Shown here: positions 51,955 through 64,000 of the stretch, one piece after another
Layout of the letters: each line of letters starts with the position of its first letter
Position numbering within the stretch: the stretch's first letter is position 1
Assembly: GCF_964340395.1 (NCBI RefSeq)
Contig: NC_135550.1
Span: 33,324,176-33,388,175, forward strand
DNA length: 64,000 nucleotides
Reading direction: 5' to 3'
Source: Glandiceps talaboti
Lineage: Eukaryota > Hemichordata > Enteropneusta > Spengelidae
Made by a program: the position numbers and the translations under genes
Notes under the pieces: generated by a model
What the model was told of the DNA's origin: nothing
Database searches by the model: none
The model's input: only the letters and a program-made list of their open reading frames with translations

Positions 51955-52268
51955 AGGGGGGGCTCCGGCTCAGTTAGTAATGTTTACGAAAGCAAACAAA
52001 CAAACAAACAAACAAACAAACAAACAAACAAACAAACACAAGCAAGCAAGCAAACAAACAAACAAACAAACACAAGCAAGCAAACAAACAAACAAACAAA
52101 CACAAGCAAGCAAACAAACAAACAAACAAACAATAATACATATGCAAAGTAGTCACAATTACACATACCTCAATTGTGACAATTTCGCATATTTACTATT
52201 GTTTGTTTGTTTGTTTGTGTGTTTGTTTGTTTTAGTAAACAACACTAACTGAGCCTGAGCCCCCCATG
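51955..52268. mobile_element. Foldback element with (AAAC)n arms, shorter copy
   Basis: The left arm GGCTCAGTTAGTAATGTTTA-CG then (AAAC)n mirrors the right arm ((GTTT)n then AGTAAACAACACTAACTGAG-CC), both ending in GGGGGG/CCCCCC. The core has an ATTTCGCAT word shared with the next copy. Confidence 0.7.
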
Positions 52269-52616
52269 TGATTTATCATCAACTTTACTCAGTAGGCGTT
52301 ATAGCAGATTACAATTTTTCGTTAGAGTGTTTGATACAATAGCCTACCTATACGGCCATCGTTACACTATTCCGCTATCCTAACTGACATTTTGATCTTT
52401 CCGCTACGTAAGTAGCTATTGATACACAAGCCGGAGTCGACAAATGGCATCAAAATGACGAGTCGTTGGGATTTAGTTGTTCGTGAAGGAAATTTATAGT
52501 GCTGTTTTTTTTTTATAGATATATTTATATTTATTTACCATCCAACAGGTATTGCCCAATAACAGCATTCAGTGTTTTAGTACAGGAGGAAACAGGACTA
52601 CACAGGGAAAACTACA

Positions 52617-53107
52617 TGGCACTCAGGCTTAGTTAGTTATGTTTACGAAAACAAACAAACAAACAAACAAACAAACAAACAAACAAAATAAACAAACAAA
52701 CAAACAAAACAAACAAACAATAAATAAATAGATAAATAGATAGATAGATAAACAAACAAACAAACAAATGAATGAATGAATGAATGAATGAATAAATAAA
52801 TAAATAAATAAATAAATAAATGCTGACAAGTGTCAACAAGAGAGTAATTACAAATCAATATCAACTACAAGAATTACTATATGTTTTCCTATATGCGAAA
52901 TGGTGGGTATGTACAATTGTGGCCATTTCGCATTTTAGGAAAACATATAGCAATTTTTCAGTGTTCTTGGTAACAATTTCTAACTACTCTCTTGTTGATG
53001 TTCGTCAGTATTTATTCATTTATTAGTTCATTTTGTTTGTTTGTTTGTTTGTTTGTTTGTTTGTTTCTTTCTTTGTTTTCGTAAACATAACTAACTAAGC
53101 CTGAGTG
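52617..53107. mobile_element. Foldback element with (AAAC)n arms, longer copy
   Basis: Arms GGCACTCAGGCTTAGTTAGT-TATGTTTACG and the exact reverse complement at 53070-53107 enclose (AAAC)n, (ATAG)n, (AATG)n and a second palindromic core (ATATGTTTTCCTATATGCGA versus its reverse complement near 52930). It could be a foldback transposon or two SINE tails joined tail to tail. Confidence 0.75.
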
Positions 53108-53194
53108 CCTTGTGGAAAACATGCGTTGTTCGGTAGCGTCAAACTGAAGGACACCCTTCTTACTTTACAGCAAGGTAAATTTAACTTCAAACCC

Positions 53195-53265
53195 AGAATG
53201 CGTTCGAACCCCACTGAATTGGCCAGTGGTTTACATGTAACCACTCGGCCACCCACAACCCCTAA
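53195..53265 (-). mobile_element. tRNA-like sequence, probable SINE head
   Basis: On the reverse strand TGGCCGAGTGG (53241-53251) fits the RNA polymerase III A box and GGTTCGAACGC (53200-53210) the B box, about 30 nt apart, as in tRNA-derived SINEs of Leu/Ser type. No clean cloverleaf or acceptor stem is formed, so a functional tRNA is unlikely. Downstream on the same strand lies the arm and (AAAC)n of the foldback element. Confidence 0.55.
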
Positions 53266-53267
53266 CA

Positions 53268-53308
53268 GATATACAGTTATACAGTTATACAGTTATACAG
53301 TTATACAG
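53268..53308 (+). repeat. 8-bp tandem repeat (ATACAGTT)n
   Basis: About five units. Confidence 0.9.
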
Positions 53309-53309
53309 T

Positions 53310-55899
53310 GAATCGATTTATGCGATAAGTTTATCTTGAGTGATACTTTTTATTTATGATCCTTCGATTTCATTAATGTGAAAACGATGACAGTTGAACA
53401 AAATTACCTAAATAAGAGAAATTCCTTTCTGGTCACAAATTCCCTATTCAGATTAACAACCTGTAGAATTACGACGTATATGAGTGTGTACATGTCGTCT
53501 TCCACGCTAAAGATAGAATATGCCTCACGTGTTGGAATGCTTGTTGCTAGACAATTTGTACGATACAAGTGTTGATGAATCATTCACGATCGGATATAAA
53601 TTTTTACGTACTCAGAAGCCAAAAATAACGTTTGCGTTGACAAAAAATACCCACATGAAAGGAGCGTGATAGGCTGGTGTTTACTCAAGTCACCCATATC
53701 ATCATATCCTACGCTTCTATATATCCGGTTATGTGGCCTGAATGATAAATTTAGCCTATGTAGGCAGGGAGCTTCGTAGTTAAGATCTTTTCGGAAACAA
53801 CACCCACAATATCATAAACTATAAAACGGGGTATCGTACAGTTTAAATTCCTAGCATAATTTGGATCCCAACTTTCCATGATTCACAGGATGCGGGAAAA
53901 AAATATGTACTTGAGATTTAAAAAATGTGTAAATAAGATGATAATATATCGTCCAATATCTCTCATTCTAATTTTATGAATGGAAGTTCATGCCTTAACT
54001 TCATGGTGGTTAGTGAAGTGGATTTACACGGCTGTACGTCCGATACGTCAACCGGACAATAATAACTGGTGCCACTAACCACGTTCACTCCCTCGGCCAC
54101 TGTTACCAGATTAGCACTGACGGATAATGAATACACGTAGAAGATATGTGTCATTAGACCGGGTTACTACTCATCCCAGCTTCTTTATAACACTTCATCT
54201 AAACATTGACTATATTGATTTTAATTTGAAAGGACATTTCAAAAGTTCTTTGTTTCGATAGAATGTACCTTGTCTATGTTGTGAATGACAGTTACACGGT
54301 CTAGCGAAGTAGATATCGAATGAGTTTTAATAGAATCGTACTAGTCGACTGGTCATCCCTTAGCCAGAATATGACAACCAGGCGTGGCTCCTTTCACGCC
54401 CTTTTGTCATCGAAATTAGATTGTAAATCATTCATATGCTTTGAGATGAAAGCTAGGGAATTCTTGAGATGCCAAAAATTCCGGTAAAATAAAGGAAACT
54501 ACCAGAGGCATATAGGTTCACCCCACTGGAGTGCGAGAAAATAAACAGTTATTATCACCATAACACAGCCATGATGGATACTAAAGATTCATATATGTAA
54601 AACAAGACAGTGCACCCAAAGACTTTTTGTAACTCGTAAATGGGTATTTATAAATAATGAAAGCAAATGTGTAATTACATTAATTGGATTGCAATAAACC
54701 ATAATCCTGTTTTACTCCTTTGTTACTATTAAACTGTGGCTTCTGTAAGTTTTGACGAACAATTGTGAAAACAATTGTTTGTATTGCATTGAGTGATGTT
54801 GGTGATATGAAGTTCACACATTTGTGAGAGAACTAGGTATTTGTTACACAAGTGTGAGGAACAATTGAAGGGGACTTTTATTCCCAAGTCGCATTCTTGG
54901 CTTTCTTTCACTATAGAGCTATACCCTGAAGGACAGTTTCAGAATGTACTATTGGGTAATGAACAGTAAATACGTTCACAGTAGTCGATCGCATTGCTGC
55001 GGTCACCTGGAGATGTGTAAAACTTAACAATGGACATCACATCTATTTCTAATCAACAATCAGACACGATTTTGTAAATCAACTATCTGGTTATAAATAG
55101 ATGGTTCTTCCGCTGACTCTTTTATTTATGGTTTTCATTCCCCAATCCAACCACTGCGTGATAATCGACACGTCAAAAGTTACTACCGCTTACTTATGTT
55201 AGCCCGTGATGTTAGCCACTCTGTCACTTTGGCGAATACACGTTTACTAAATACTATGGTAATAAGTGTTGTTAGCTTTTTAAAATTTGTAACTTAAAAA
55301 AATATTATATCAATAATAGCACGAGCCTTTAATGTATATATAGGGACACATGTCAGTAATGTCGTCATATCATGCCATCTGAAAACCTCAGCACATGGCA
55401 CACCTAAAAGAGAGGAAGGAATCTAGCCACGCACTGAATGGAATGTGGTTTCCGTGGGCGAAAACAAGTCGATCGTCTGCCAATATATGGACACGTCCTT
55501 TCAAGTGTGTAGCTATGCTATGAGTTCAGTTACTACACTAGTGAAACAGTAGGCTATCTATCAGTCATTTACATAACCGATAACCCCAAATAATACACAA
55601 CAGTGATTATCAAAACTGTCATCGTTATAAAGTGTCCCGTGATTTAACATGTTCATAAATGTAGTCATATCAAAAGACTACTTTAATAGTTGTAGGATTC
55701 GTATATACGTGTATGTACTCCGTTTCTTCGAGGTAGTCAGACACCACTTTCTCCTGCTGTCTATCTTGAGTATCTGGGGGAGTACTAGTGCTATATGGAA
55801 GAGCCGCACACACTCAGCCAAGAATGATTGACGGAGGCAATGAATGCTAATAACGGCTGGCTACTATGCACATTGTATTGTGCAACCCAGAACGCAGAT
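53310..55899. other. Intergenic stretch upstream of CRIM1, no gene recognised
   Basis: CpG-containing AT-rich DNA with short open frames only. Confidence 0.5.
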
Positions 55900-56270
55900 C
55901 ACTAGAAGTGTCCGGTCACAGTGTTTGGCGACGCAGTGTCCAATCAGCATTGTTGCTGACCCAGCCCCCAAAGGTGTCGGGGTTGACTAAATACACGAAA
56001 TTTTCTCTCCACTTTTCATACATCACCGATCCGCATGGTGAGAAGAACTGTGAAACTTGGAGGAGTACACTGTAGCCAGTCGCAGTGATCAAACGCCATA
56101 TTCGCGCGAGCTAAGCTAGCTGTTGACCACTTCCTTGTTTTGGACTTATGTACGTTGGCGTGTTTATGTGCGTAAAGAGCTTATAGTTAGAAGCAAGTCG
56201 TCGCTGTGCAAGTTTAGTTGAATTCAAACTTGTACTTTATCATTTACGAAAAGTGACAATATCCAGGACG
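55900..56270 (+). promoter_or_regulatory. 5' flank and 5' UTR of CRIM1
   Basis: A CpG-bearing stretch just upstream of the CRIM1 start codon. A CCAAT box in NF-Y context (CCAATCAG) starts at 55940. No convincing TATA box. The transcription start is not determined. Confidence 0.4.
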
Positions 56271-57518
56271 ATGGCTACAGTGCGAAGACATGGTTTTATC
56301 GTGTTGTTGATGATGGCTTTAGGACTTACTTCAGTCGTCAGCCATTCTTATTCGTGTTCCCAACCATGTGATATGAGTGCATGTCCACCAACAACGGACT
56401 GTAAAGGAGGGCTAGTAGATGATATCTGCCGTTGCTGTAAAACGTGTGCGAGGCAGGTGAATGAAAGTTGTGGTGGTATTGATGACATTTTTGGTATATG
56501 CGATGAAGAACTTTTCTGTTCTGTTCAACCACCGGCCTTCGGGGAACCGATAACAGGCAACGAAGATGGTACATGCCAACGTAAGTTATATAGATCAGAC
56601 CTCAGTCTTCTTTGTAAACAACCTGTCTTTAATATGCCATTCGAGTTTTGTGCACTTACTCACGACAGTTCAGTCATGTGTAGACGTTAACTTTCAACTG
56701 GACGTTCACCGATTCGGTGATTGCATTTGATAAATGGGAAAAGTTGACTATGTTTTTTCCCTACAAAGTTCAAATCGCTCGTTCGGTATCCCAAAGCCAA
56801 ACATGCTTTGCACGATGTGCCACTCCGTCGCGTGACTTCATTTTCTTTCTTGTCCTCTGAAAGGCTCACATATTTTCAAACATTATAGGGTTAGTCTATT
56901 ACCATACGAACAATAGGAATTCAGCCGTCTCAAATAGAGTGGTTTATATTGGATAGGTTGCTTGTAAGTGTTAATTAGAGAGCGCTGTTCTTTCTCTATC
57001 TTATAAAAAAAAGTAAATAGGTTTTTCTCGGGTTCCACAATGTTCATTGGTCATCCCCGGCCCATTTACCTTCTCTGAACACATACATGTACATGCACCT
57101 TGATTATGAAGTATACCGTTAAACGTCACACTTAACATATGTGGCATATTTTGATACAATCAATTGCAAAATATGAATTCATACTTGTTGACTGGTAAAT
57201 AATACTTGCTTTCTACGCTTTCATCTCAAAATAAACCTTCGCCAAAGTACTGGACAGAATTGTTCGACCAGATAAAAGAAACTATCCCCGATCAAGTTGC
57301 ACAGATTTTAGTCATACTATTTACTAGTCAATCACGCATGTTTCACTTTTCAATGATTACAGAGAAACCAGACCATATGAAACCCTGTGATGGGCGGTAT
57401 ACGGGTTGTAACATAATTAACATGGAGTGTCTGTGCGAAACTACTGTAAAGGCATGTTTCAATCCCTACGACTATGCCGATAAAAAACAATGTCGAAGAG
57501 CTTTGTCGCAACTTGGAG
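56271..57518 (+). CDS. CRIM1: Cysteine-rich motor neuron 1 homologue, first two coding exons (3' end outside window)
   Basis: CRIM1 is a type I membrane protein with an N-terminal IGFBP-like domain and von Willebrand C repeats that binds BMP/TGF-beta ligands. Exon 1 coding 56271-56580 (donor GTAAGT), exon 2 57363-57518 (donor GTAAGC), phases 1 and 1. Residues about 1-25 are a signal peptide (MATVRRHGFIVLLMMALGL). The IGFBP domain follows: PCDMSACP, CRCCKTCARQVNESCGG, FGICDEELFCSVQPP. Exon 2 carries KPCDGRYTGCNIINMECLCE and ACFNPYDYADKKQCRRAL, collinear with human CRIM1 (GCNIINGKCECNTIRTCSNPF). The match across both exons separates it from plain IGFBPs or single-domain IGFBP proteins. The first ATG in frame after the 5' UTR is chosen. 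No VWC or antistasin exon is visible to 64000, so intron 2 exceeds 6.4 kb. Confidence 0.9.
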
Positions 57519-60500
57519 GTAAGCATTATTTCTGTTATCAAATGGTCTCTTGTACTTCATGCATCCCGAAGGTCCCATCACCCCCATGGCCCCATACAGT
57601 GCTTAATTGTGGATTTACTACAATTTCGCGCGTTTTGGATATATCATATGGACCATGCTAAATGTTGCTCGATGACTAGCGGTGATCAGTGAACTGAGTA
57701 TCACTGCACTTGTGTCATTAAAAGTATCCATGATTTTTGTTCTGTACCAAATAAGTAAGTGGTGTTGTTTGTGTCGATCATCCTTGAATGGGTGTATTGT
57801 TATTCTTCTCTACCATTGTAAATAATTTGAGAAAGACAGGTTCTTGGTCTTGGACATAATGTTGCTTTTGAACCAAGATTAATGTATGGCGTCATATATT
57901 TTTCGTCTGGGAACCAAATGCTGTAATCCATTGAAGTGTACCATGAATTTGGTTGTTGTATCCCCCCAACTAGTACAAGTGCATTCAAATTTCATACCTG
58001 ATTACATCCCTATAAACCCCATCATTTACACCCCCTGGTGATGTGCTGATTCAAAAGGCATTACAAGATTGAATTACATGTGTATAGACTCCAATGTGAA
58101 ACCATAAGGCAGCTATAATTTCCTGTAAAGAAAACATTTTTCATGACATGTTTATTTCTGTAATGGCACTGTTTCACTAATTAAATTAACAGAACACTAC
58201 TGTCTTAATCAGATCTTAGTTGTAGAAATAATCTGTTTAGCAACTATTGTTGTATCAGCACAGAGGTGGTTGATGACAGTTAACAGGAAGTGTGAACTAT
58301 CTGCTATGTTTGAACAGTTAATTGATGAAAACTGTCTGATACCCTATCAGCTGACTGTGAAAGACTTGTGAAAAGCACTCACATGGCAGGAAAGATCTAG
58401 CCATCAAGTACTACCAAAACTAGCCAGAAAAAAAATCTCTAAGAAAAGCAGACATGCTAACCGTCATAAACATTGACATGTTCAAGTATTTGTTCTGTGT
58501 GGTACACTTGATTTTTTGCCTTGTCAATAAGACTGAAGGAGGGTGGAAGATTTAGATCAACTGTAGTAGTAAGCAGTTGGTTGTGATTGATCAGCAACAG
58601 TGAGACAACAGCCTTCAAAATAAAAAAAATAATACTGCCATCGTGTTTTCAATTCAAGTCAAATAGTTCTTTGAAGTCAGAGTATCATAGAATTTGATAG
58701 TTTGTTATTCATTCTGTCAGTTGGTGAAAGCGCATCAGAGGATGGTGGTAAACAGAGCAGGTTTAGCACTGAAACCCAAACTGTTCAGTTTAGATTAATA
58801 CTAACTAAAAGAACAGCACATTGTGTGGGTAGCTTAATACATAAAGGAGGCTTTCATGTAGTAGTTGTGAGCTTTACTGGTGTTAATATCAAGGTGTCTT
58901 ACTCCTGTATGGCTTGCTGCCAAAGTGACACAATGAATAGACCTTTGTTAACCTCTGCATAATCCTTAATCTGCCTTGTTTAACTGAATTAGTAGATGGC
59001 TGACCATGGCACAAGTTCACCTATCAGTACCACAGTTTAGCCTTCAAATAAGAATGTCAAGTGAGGACTTGGATAATTCTGGAACAAGAAGAAATCAAAA
59101 ACAAATTTCAGTGGTAGATGTGAAATAAATAAGAAAAAAAAAAGTTTGCTACAGTCATGTTTTCAAAATAAAATTTGATAATTGAAAAGAAAAAGAGGAA
59201 GGTAATGCATAAGGTATAGTTTTGCTAGAGTTTGAACAAAAGTTGCTAAGAGCAAAATAATGTTGTTCAAGGTTTGTGGCCCACCCTTTCACACAACATT
59301 GAAAAACTAACAATTAAAAACCATGTCACATAACTGGTGCTGTAGGGCAGTGAACTATTGGCAACCACACTGGAACCAGGCACAGCAGTCAATGACTCCA
59401 ATGTTGGTTAAATATAGGACTGGTAGACGTGCAGTTTTGCTGAAGGGGAATTCATATCTGAAAAAAAATAATAGAATTATTGTGAGGCACTGCTCAATAC
59501 TGTCATTGTTCTTAGCCATTCAGCATGTCAAGCTGAATTCTAACCCCTACTCCATCGTACCTGTGTTCACACAGCAGTACCGGCTTTTACCTAGAGACTG
59601 ACTTCATACTCAGTGGTGTCCATGGAAAACCATATGTGAAGTTGCCCATTCTGATATCACATTATCAGTAATATGAGCCAGTCATTGATTCAAGTTCAAA
59701 TAGTCCTAAGTAATCATCCATTCACTTTGTTGACAAATTTGCCATCATGGTCATTGATATACATAACTATTGGTAAACCACCTCAAAATAATCACACAGT
59801 GAGAATATATTGAAATATACCATGATGTCAGTCTAATTCCACAATACCCTAAAAATCAATTTACTGGTACTCAACACACCCAAACATATCATGCAATCAT
59901 TAACACTGCTTAGCTACATATCAAAGGTTGAAGTATGCACTGTGTACATGTAGGACAGGTCAAATGCAAGAACATGCAAAATATTGTGAAATTTTGCAAT
60001 TTGAACCATAAAATGATGGTATTCAAGATATGAACCAATGTTTTAGATACCAGGTATTCTCTCTGGTAATCTTTCCGATTTCTTTTTTCATTTGATTATA
60101 TTTTGAGAGGGGGGAAAATGTGGAACCTTTGATAACACAGTGACAGTAGGGTATGTGGTTAGGTTTATCAACTTACTGCTCAACTAGTATTGACATTTTG
60201 TCATGTAGAGTTTCACAGCATTATCTTTAATAAACAGAACATTCAACTTAATAATACTCAAAATTAATAGAGCCCAGACTACACAGTACACAATTTGACT
60301 TGTACAGTATGTTAGGTATACAACACTACCATCAGAACTTATGTGGATGTGAGATTCAAAGAATTGAAAGAGTCAGTTGAGTTCTAAACCCAGAATGATG
60401 ACTGAAATATGTAGTGACTGCATGACTAGCTATGCTATGGTGTATAGGGGCGTGTAATATTTCATAGATTGTTGTTTTCCAGGTCTACAGACTAAATATA

Positions 60501-63500
60501 ACAACCTTTTGACTATATATTCCTACCTGTAAGGAGAAAAGAGAGTAAATATTTCTATGTAGTATAGAGATTGATACATTTGTAGCAGCAAGATTCGTAT
60601 GATATTAATATAAGAAAATGGCACTCTAAGCAATAATACATACCCCTGTGCTATGGTGTGGGTTAGTGACCGATAGTGTTCTTTTGTCTAAATAGTTAAA
60701 GCCATATTTGGAATGGCTGCCCCCCACAAAAATGCAAATCATTTGGGCTAAGTTTTAGGTCAGGAAGTGTTTTTATGTAATGAAGTATGTATTTTATTCT
60801 GAATGTGGTAGCAGACAAGTTAGCTGTGTCTCATGGGCTTTGTTTGACAGGTGAGGATAGCAAGATCAACTTGTAAATATATCAGTTGTTGTTGGTCAAC
60901 AAAGTAGAGTATTATTTAACAATTGTATTGTTATGTAGCCACAAAGTAGACCTACTAAAATAAGTGCAAAATGTTAGCAATGAAGCTTACTTCCAGTATG
61001 GATGGCTGTCAAATTTAGAACCAAAAAGGGAGAAAATTCCAAGTAGTATAGGGTTACTATGTAGCATGGCTTCTGGTTTCTTCTAAAAATGAGCTACTTA
61101 ATTGAAGTACTAATACTTCTGTCAATAAGGATGGCCTGTGGCGCCAGCATAGGCTACTGCAGTGTTGTTAGCAATGATTTGCAATAGTCTGATAGCTTAC
61201 ACTGAAGTGGGAACATCCCAGCCTATTAGCAAAGTGCCCCTGCTATAAACTGACTTTAGCCTCTGTCAGTCCACATCAGAGGTTGATTCCAATGGAGATG
61301 TCAGCAACAGAAACAAATCAAATTCATTATGTATGTGTTTCCTTCCCAGTCTTTTCAAGATTCTAATCTGTACAAATCTCAATATTGATCAGTCCCTTTC
61401 TTTCATCAAGGTACCAAGGCCACATCTGTTCACATTCAGTCATTAGTTATTTAAAGCTAGCTGACAAACACAATCACATTTCTAAAATTTCAAAAACACA
61501 TTTCTTTTAAGGTTTGGATTGAATTCTCAACTCCTGTGTCTAAACTGAAAGTAAAAAGGTTTTCACTTGAAAATGTTGAGATATTAGTATAACAGTTCTG
61601 ACTTTAATTAAACTTGATATGCAATTATAAAGACCTAATGACTTGAAGTACTTATTTGTACCTTTCTTATGGTCAGTCTTTGCCAACAAACCAGCAATGG
61701 TGGGTGGTGGGGGTGGGGATGAGGGGGGTTGGTGGGTTGGTGGGGGTGGGGTGGGAGTTGACTTGTTCCATTCTATAGTACAATATTTTAACATGATGAC
61801 ACCAATGCAACATTTTCGTAAGTAAGGCTTTGGATAGGTCAGTCATTTTTGCACTCCATTTCAATAAACATTTTTGTAATATTGCCTTCATCATAAAATT
61901 GCATGGATTTGAATTATTTTCACCTGTTGGTTGATAAGATGACAAATATTAAAAGAAGATGGTGTAGACATAGACAATTTAGGTTGAACTGTTTCCCACA
62001 ACATCCTTGGTGTTATCAAACATGATCACCTACAAAAGTCACCTGGAGATATATAGTGAATATGTGTTAGCTTTAGTAGCAAGTACAGTGATCCAGTGTT
62101 TTTCTTTGATGTGTACCTGTATACTGACAAGAAGAAAAATAAGATATGAACCCGCTTCTGGAGGAGAATAAAGACGCCTTTGTAAGGTGATGTTGATTCT
62201 GTCATGGTTAGAAACCTGATGGACATCAGTCATTGAATGGTTGGAAAAATAAAAATGGCAATAACAGCCACCTCTGGTGTATGCGACGAAGAATAGAACT
62301 TTAATTGTGGGAGGCGAAGTAAAAGCTTTCTTTGTATGATATGAGGTGAAGTTACACAATGGCTGGAAGTGAGGACACTGGTGACATAGACTAATTTAAT
62401 CCTTGAATGGCACTTCCCCTATATCCCCTGATTACCCAACTACACTAATGCATACCCATCATTGCCATCAAGAGAAGTACACGTTATTTCTTTTCCAGAC
62501 ATGGGAATAAGCTAAAAGAATTCCATGACACCCAGTTTGCCTACATTGTTGGTGAAACTGAAAGATGGAAACACTATCCAATTCAGTTCTTTCAGTGAAA
62601 TCATCAGACCATTATACTATGTTCCGCTACATTACAGGCTAAGATACATTAGTCACCATTCACCATCCAAGATAAATATTTTTTCATGCTTGCATGAACT
62701 CTGGTATATATGTTTGGTAAGTAATTGAGTTGAACTGGCAGACCATAGCTACTCTGAACGATTTTAGTTGTTAGTTCTTATTTGTAAGATTTGCTAAACA
62801 AAATAAGGCCAATATGTCAATTTTGTGGATCAAAATGATTGGTCTATTTTTTCATGTGAAGTTGTTCGAAACAAATCTTGCAAAGAAGGCATTACCGGGG
62901 TATGTGTTTGTAAAGAATTTGGCAACTTTGTAAAGAAAGCATCATTTGGTTCTTAAGAACTTAGGCACCTCTGGAAAAGGTAAGAATAGTTTTAAATTGG
63001 AAGGTTAGATGGGTCAAAATATGTGGCCTTCCTTGAGTCCAGCTCAACTGAATGAGGTACTTGACTTGACCACAACAAGAGCTTAAAATAACCTTGATAA
63101 CATTAATGGATAATTACTGAAAGCCATGTAGGGCAGAGAGTCCTTCCTGTCATAAAACATCAGTATGGTCAGTTTATACATAAGATGGGTCATGACATCA
63201 CAACATTCTGTCATGTGTCAGTCATGTCAAGTCAGAGCCAAGTGAATGGTTATTTTCTCTCACACCAAATAGCAGAAACTTGTCCAAAATAAACAATCCT
63301 GATAGTAGATGTCATTTAGAAAGTTGGCGTGTCAAATGCCTGAGATAGGTATGTAGCAAGAATCCCACAATATCTTTCCCCTCTGGATACAAGGTTAGAA
63401 GTAAAGGTTTGAGTCAACACATAAAGTGCATTTTAGACATTCTGAAAGTTACTTATGTGGGTTTGTGGCAATTGTACAAATATTGATAAGTTATTTGAGG

Positions 63501-64000
63501 ACATTATATCTGATGATGAAAAGAATGGCACCATGACAGTCATGTTAAAATTGCTGAGAATCTTACTCCTGAGCTAAAACCCTCACACTCTCTGTCATGT
63601 GTTGTTGCTGACCAATGTCATCATCGAGAAGAATAGAATGGGCAGTTGTGCCCAAAGGCACTTTAGGAGTGGTTCAGATAGTTCAGTCATTTTCCATGAA
63701 GAGACATTTGGTGGAAAGGTCACAATAGTCAACTGAATCGTGTCATAAGTATCACTCTTGGTTTTATTTCACACAAGGAAATAATCAACATTTGCTGAAT
63801 TTCTTTGAGATCAAGAGAGTTTATATCCATAAATTGTTACTTTTATAAGTTTAACCTTGTGAACACAGTAAAGCATGTCAACAACTCTATTCTTTTTTTT
63901 TCCATCTCAGTGATATTCAAAACATTTCAGGAATTTGTGTTTCTGAAATTGGTTTCTCATCTTTGAGATAGCTGCCATACCTGCAGAATTATTAGGTCAA
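57519..64000. other. CRIM1 intron 2, CpG-poor; no further exon recognised
   Basis: No VWC, antistasin or transmembrane exon of CRIM1 is visible, and no other gene. CpG becomes rare from about 57.7 kb on. The only distinct item is a G-rich tract at 61698-61755. Confidence 0.55.
61698..61755 (+). repeat. G-rich tract with quadruplex-forming potential
   Basis: Repeated GGTGGG/GGGGTGGGG runs give well over four G-triplets on the + strand within 60 bp. Confidence 0.7.

Noticed and set aside
53195-53265. Functional tRNA-Leu/Ser gene
   Set aside because: A and B boxes are present but no proper acceptor or anticodon stem can be formed by eye.

Overview
This is nuclear DNA from an intron-rich animal, most likely a marine invertebrate. 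It is AT-rich, its genes are split into short exons with GT-AG introns, CpG is depleted inside transcription units, and simple repeats, minisatellites and small DNA transposons are abundant. No bacterial, viral or organellar gene order is present. I cannot name the species. A spiralian, ambulacrarian or cephalochordate would all fit.

Five protein genes can be read at exon level. Four sit close together in the first 37 kb. (1) The C-terminal 458 codons of PREPL, a prolyl-endopeptidase-like serine hydrolase (+ strand, 9 exons, 501-8236). (2) POLR2G/RPB7, a subunit of RNA polymerase II (- strand, 8 exons, 8575-21965), complete at exactly 172 codons. (3) MRPL4, mitochondrial ribosomal protein uL4m (+ strand, 9 exons, 22336-29600), complete. 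(4) An SLC46-family major-facilitator transporter (- strand, 5 exons, 32997-36566), complete. PREPL and POLR2G are tail to tail, with poly(A) signals 32 bp apart. POLR2G and MRPL4 are head to head across a promoter of about 370 bp that contains an ETS-type motif. From 36.6 to 55.9 kb the window is gene-poor, CpG-richer and full of simple repeats and foldback elements. (5) At 56.27 kb CRIM1 begins (+ strand): signal peptide, IGFBP domain and the following cysteine-rich exon. The rest of CRIM1 lies beyond the window, and 57.5-64 kb is its CpG-poor intron 2.

The most striking feature is the behaviour of the minisatellites. Several are not placed at random in introns but are tandem duplications of the exon-intron junction itself, carrying exon codons plus the 5' splice site, or the acceptor plus the start of the exon. 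POLR2G exon 3 ends in 18 copies of its own donor in a 36-bp unit that keeps the reading frame. MRPL4 exon 6 ends in about 26 copies in a 61-bp unit that does not. Two PREPL exons show 3-4 copies each. One MRPL4 and one POLR2G exon show acceptor-side copies. The window therefore looks like a natural series of splice-junction duplications at different stages.

Two DNA transposons with CAGGG...CCCTG ends and 5-bp target duplications have each landed inside a minisatellite array. A 29-bp satellite of about 100 copies fills POLR2G intron 2. LINE 3' ends, hairpin MITEs, foldback elements with (AAAC)n, a tRNA-like SINE head and a dispersed family with internal ~300-bp repeats make up most of the rest.
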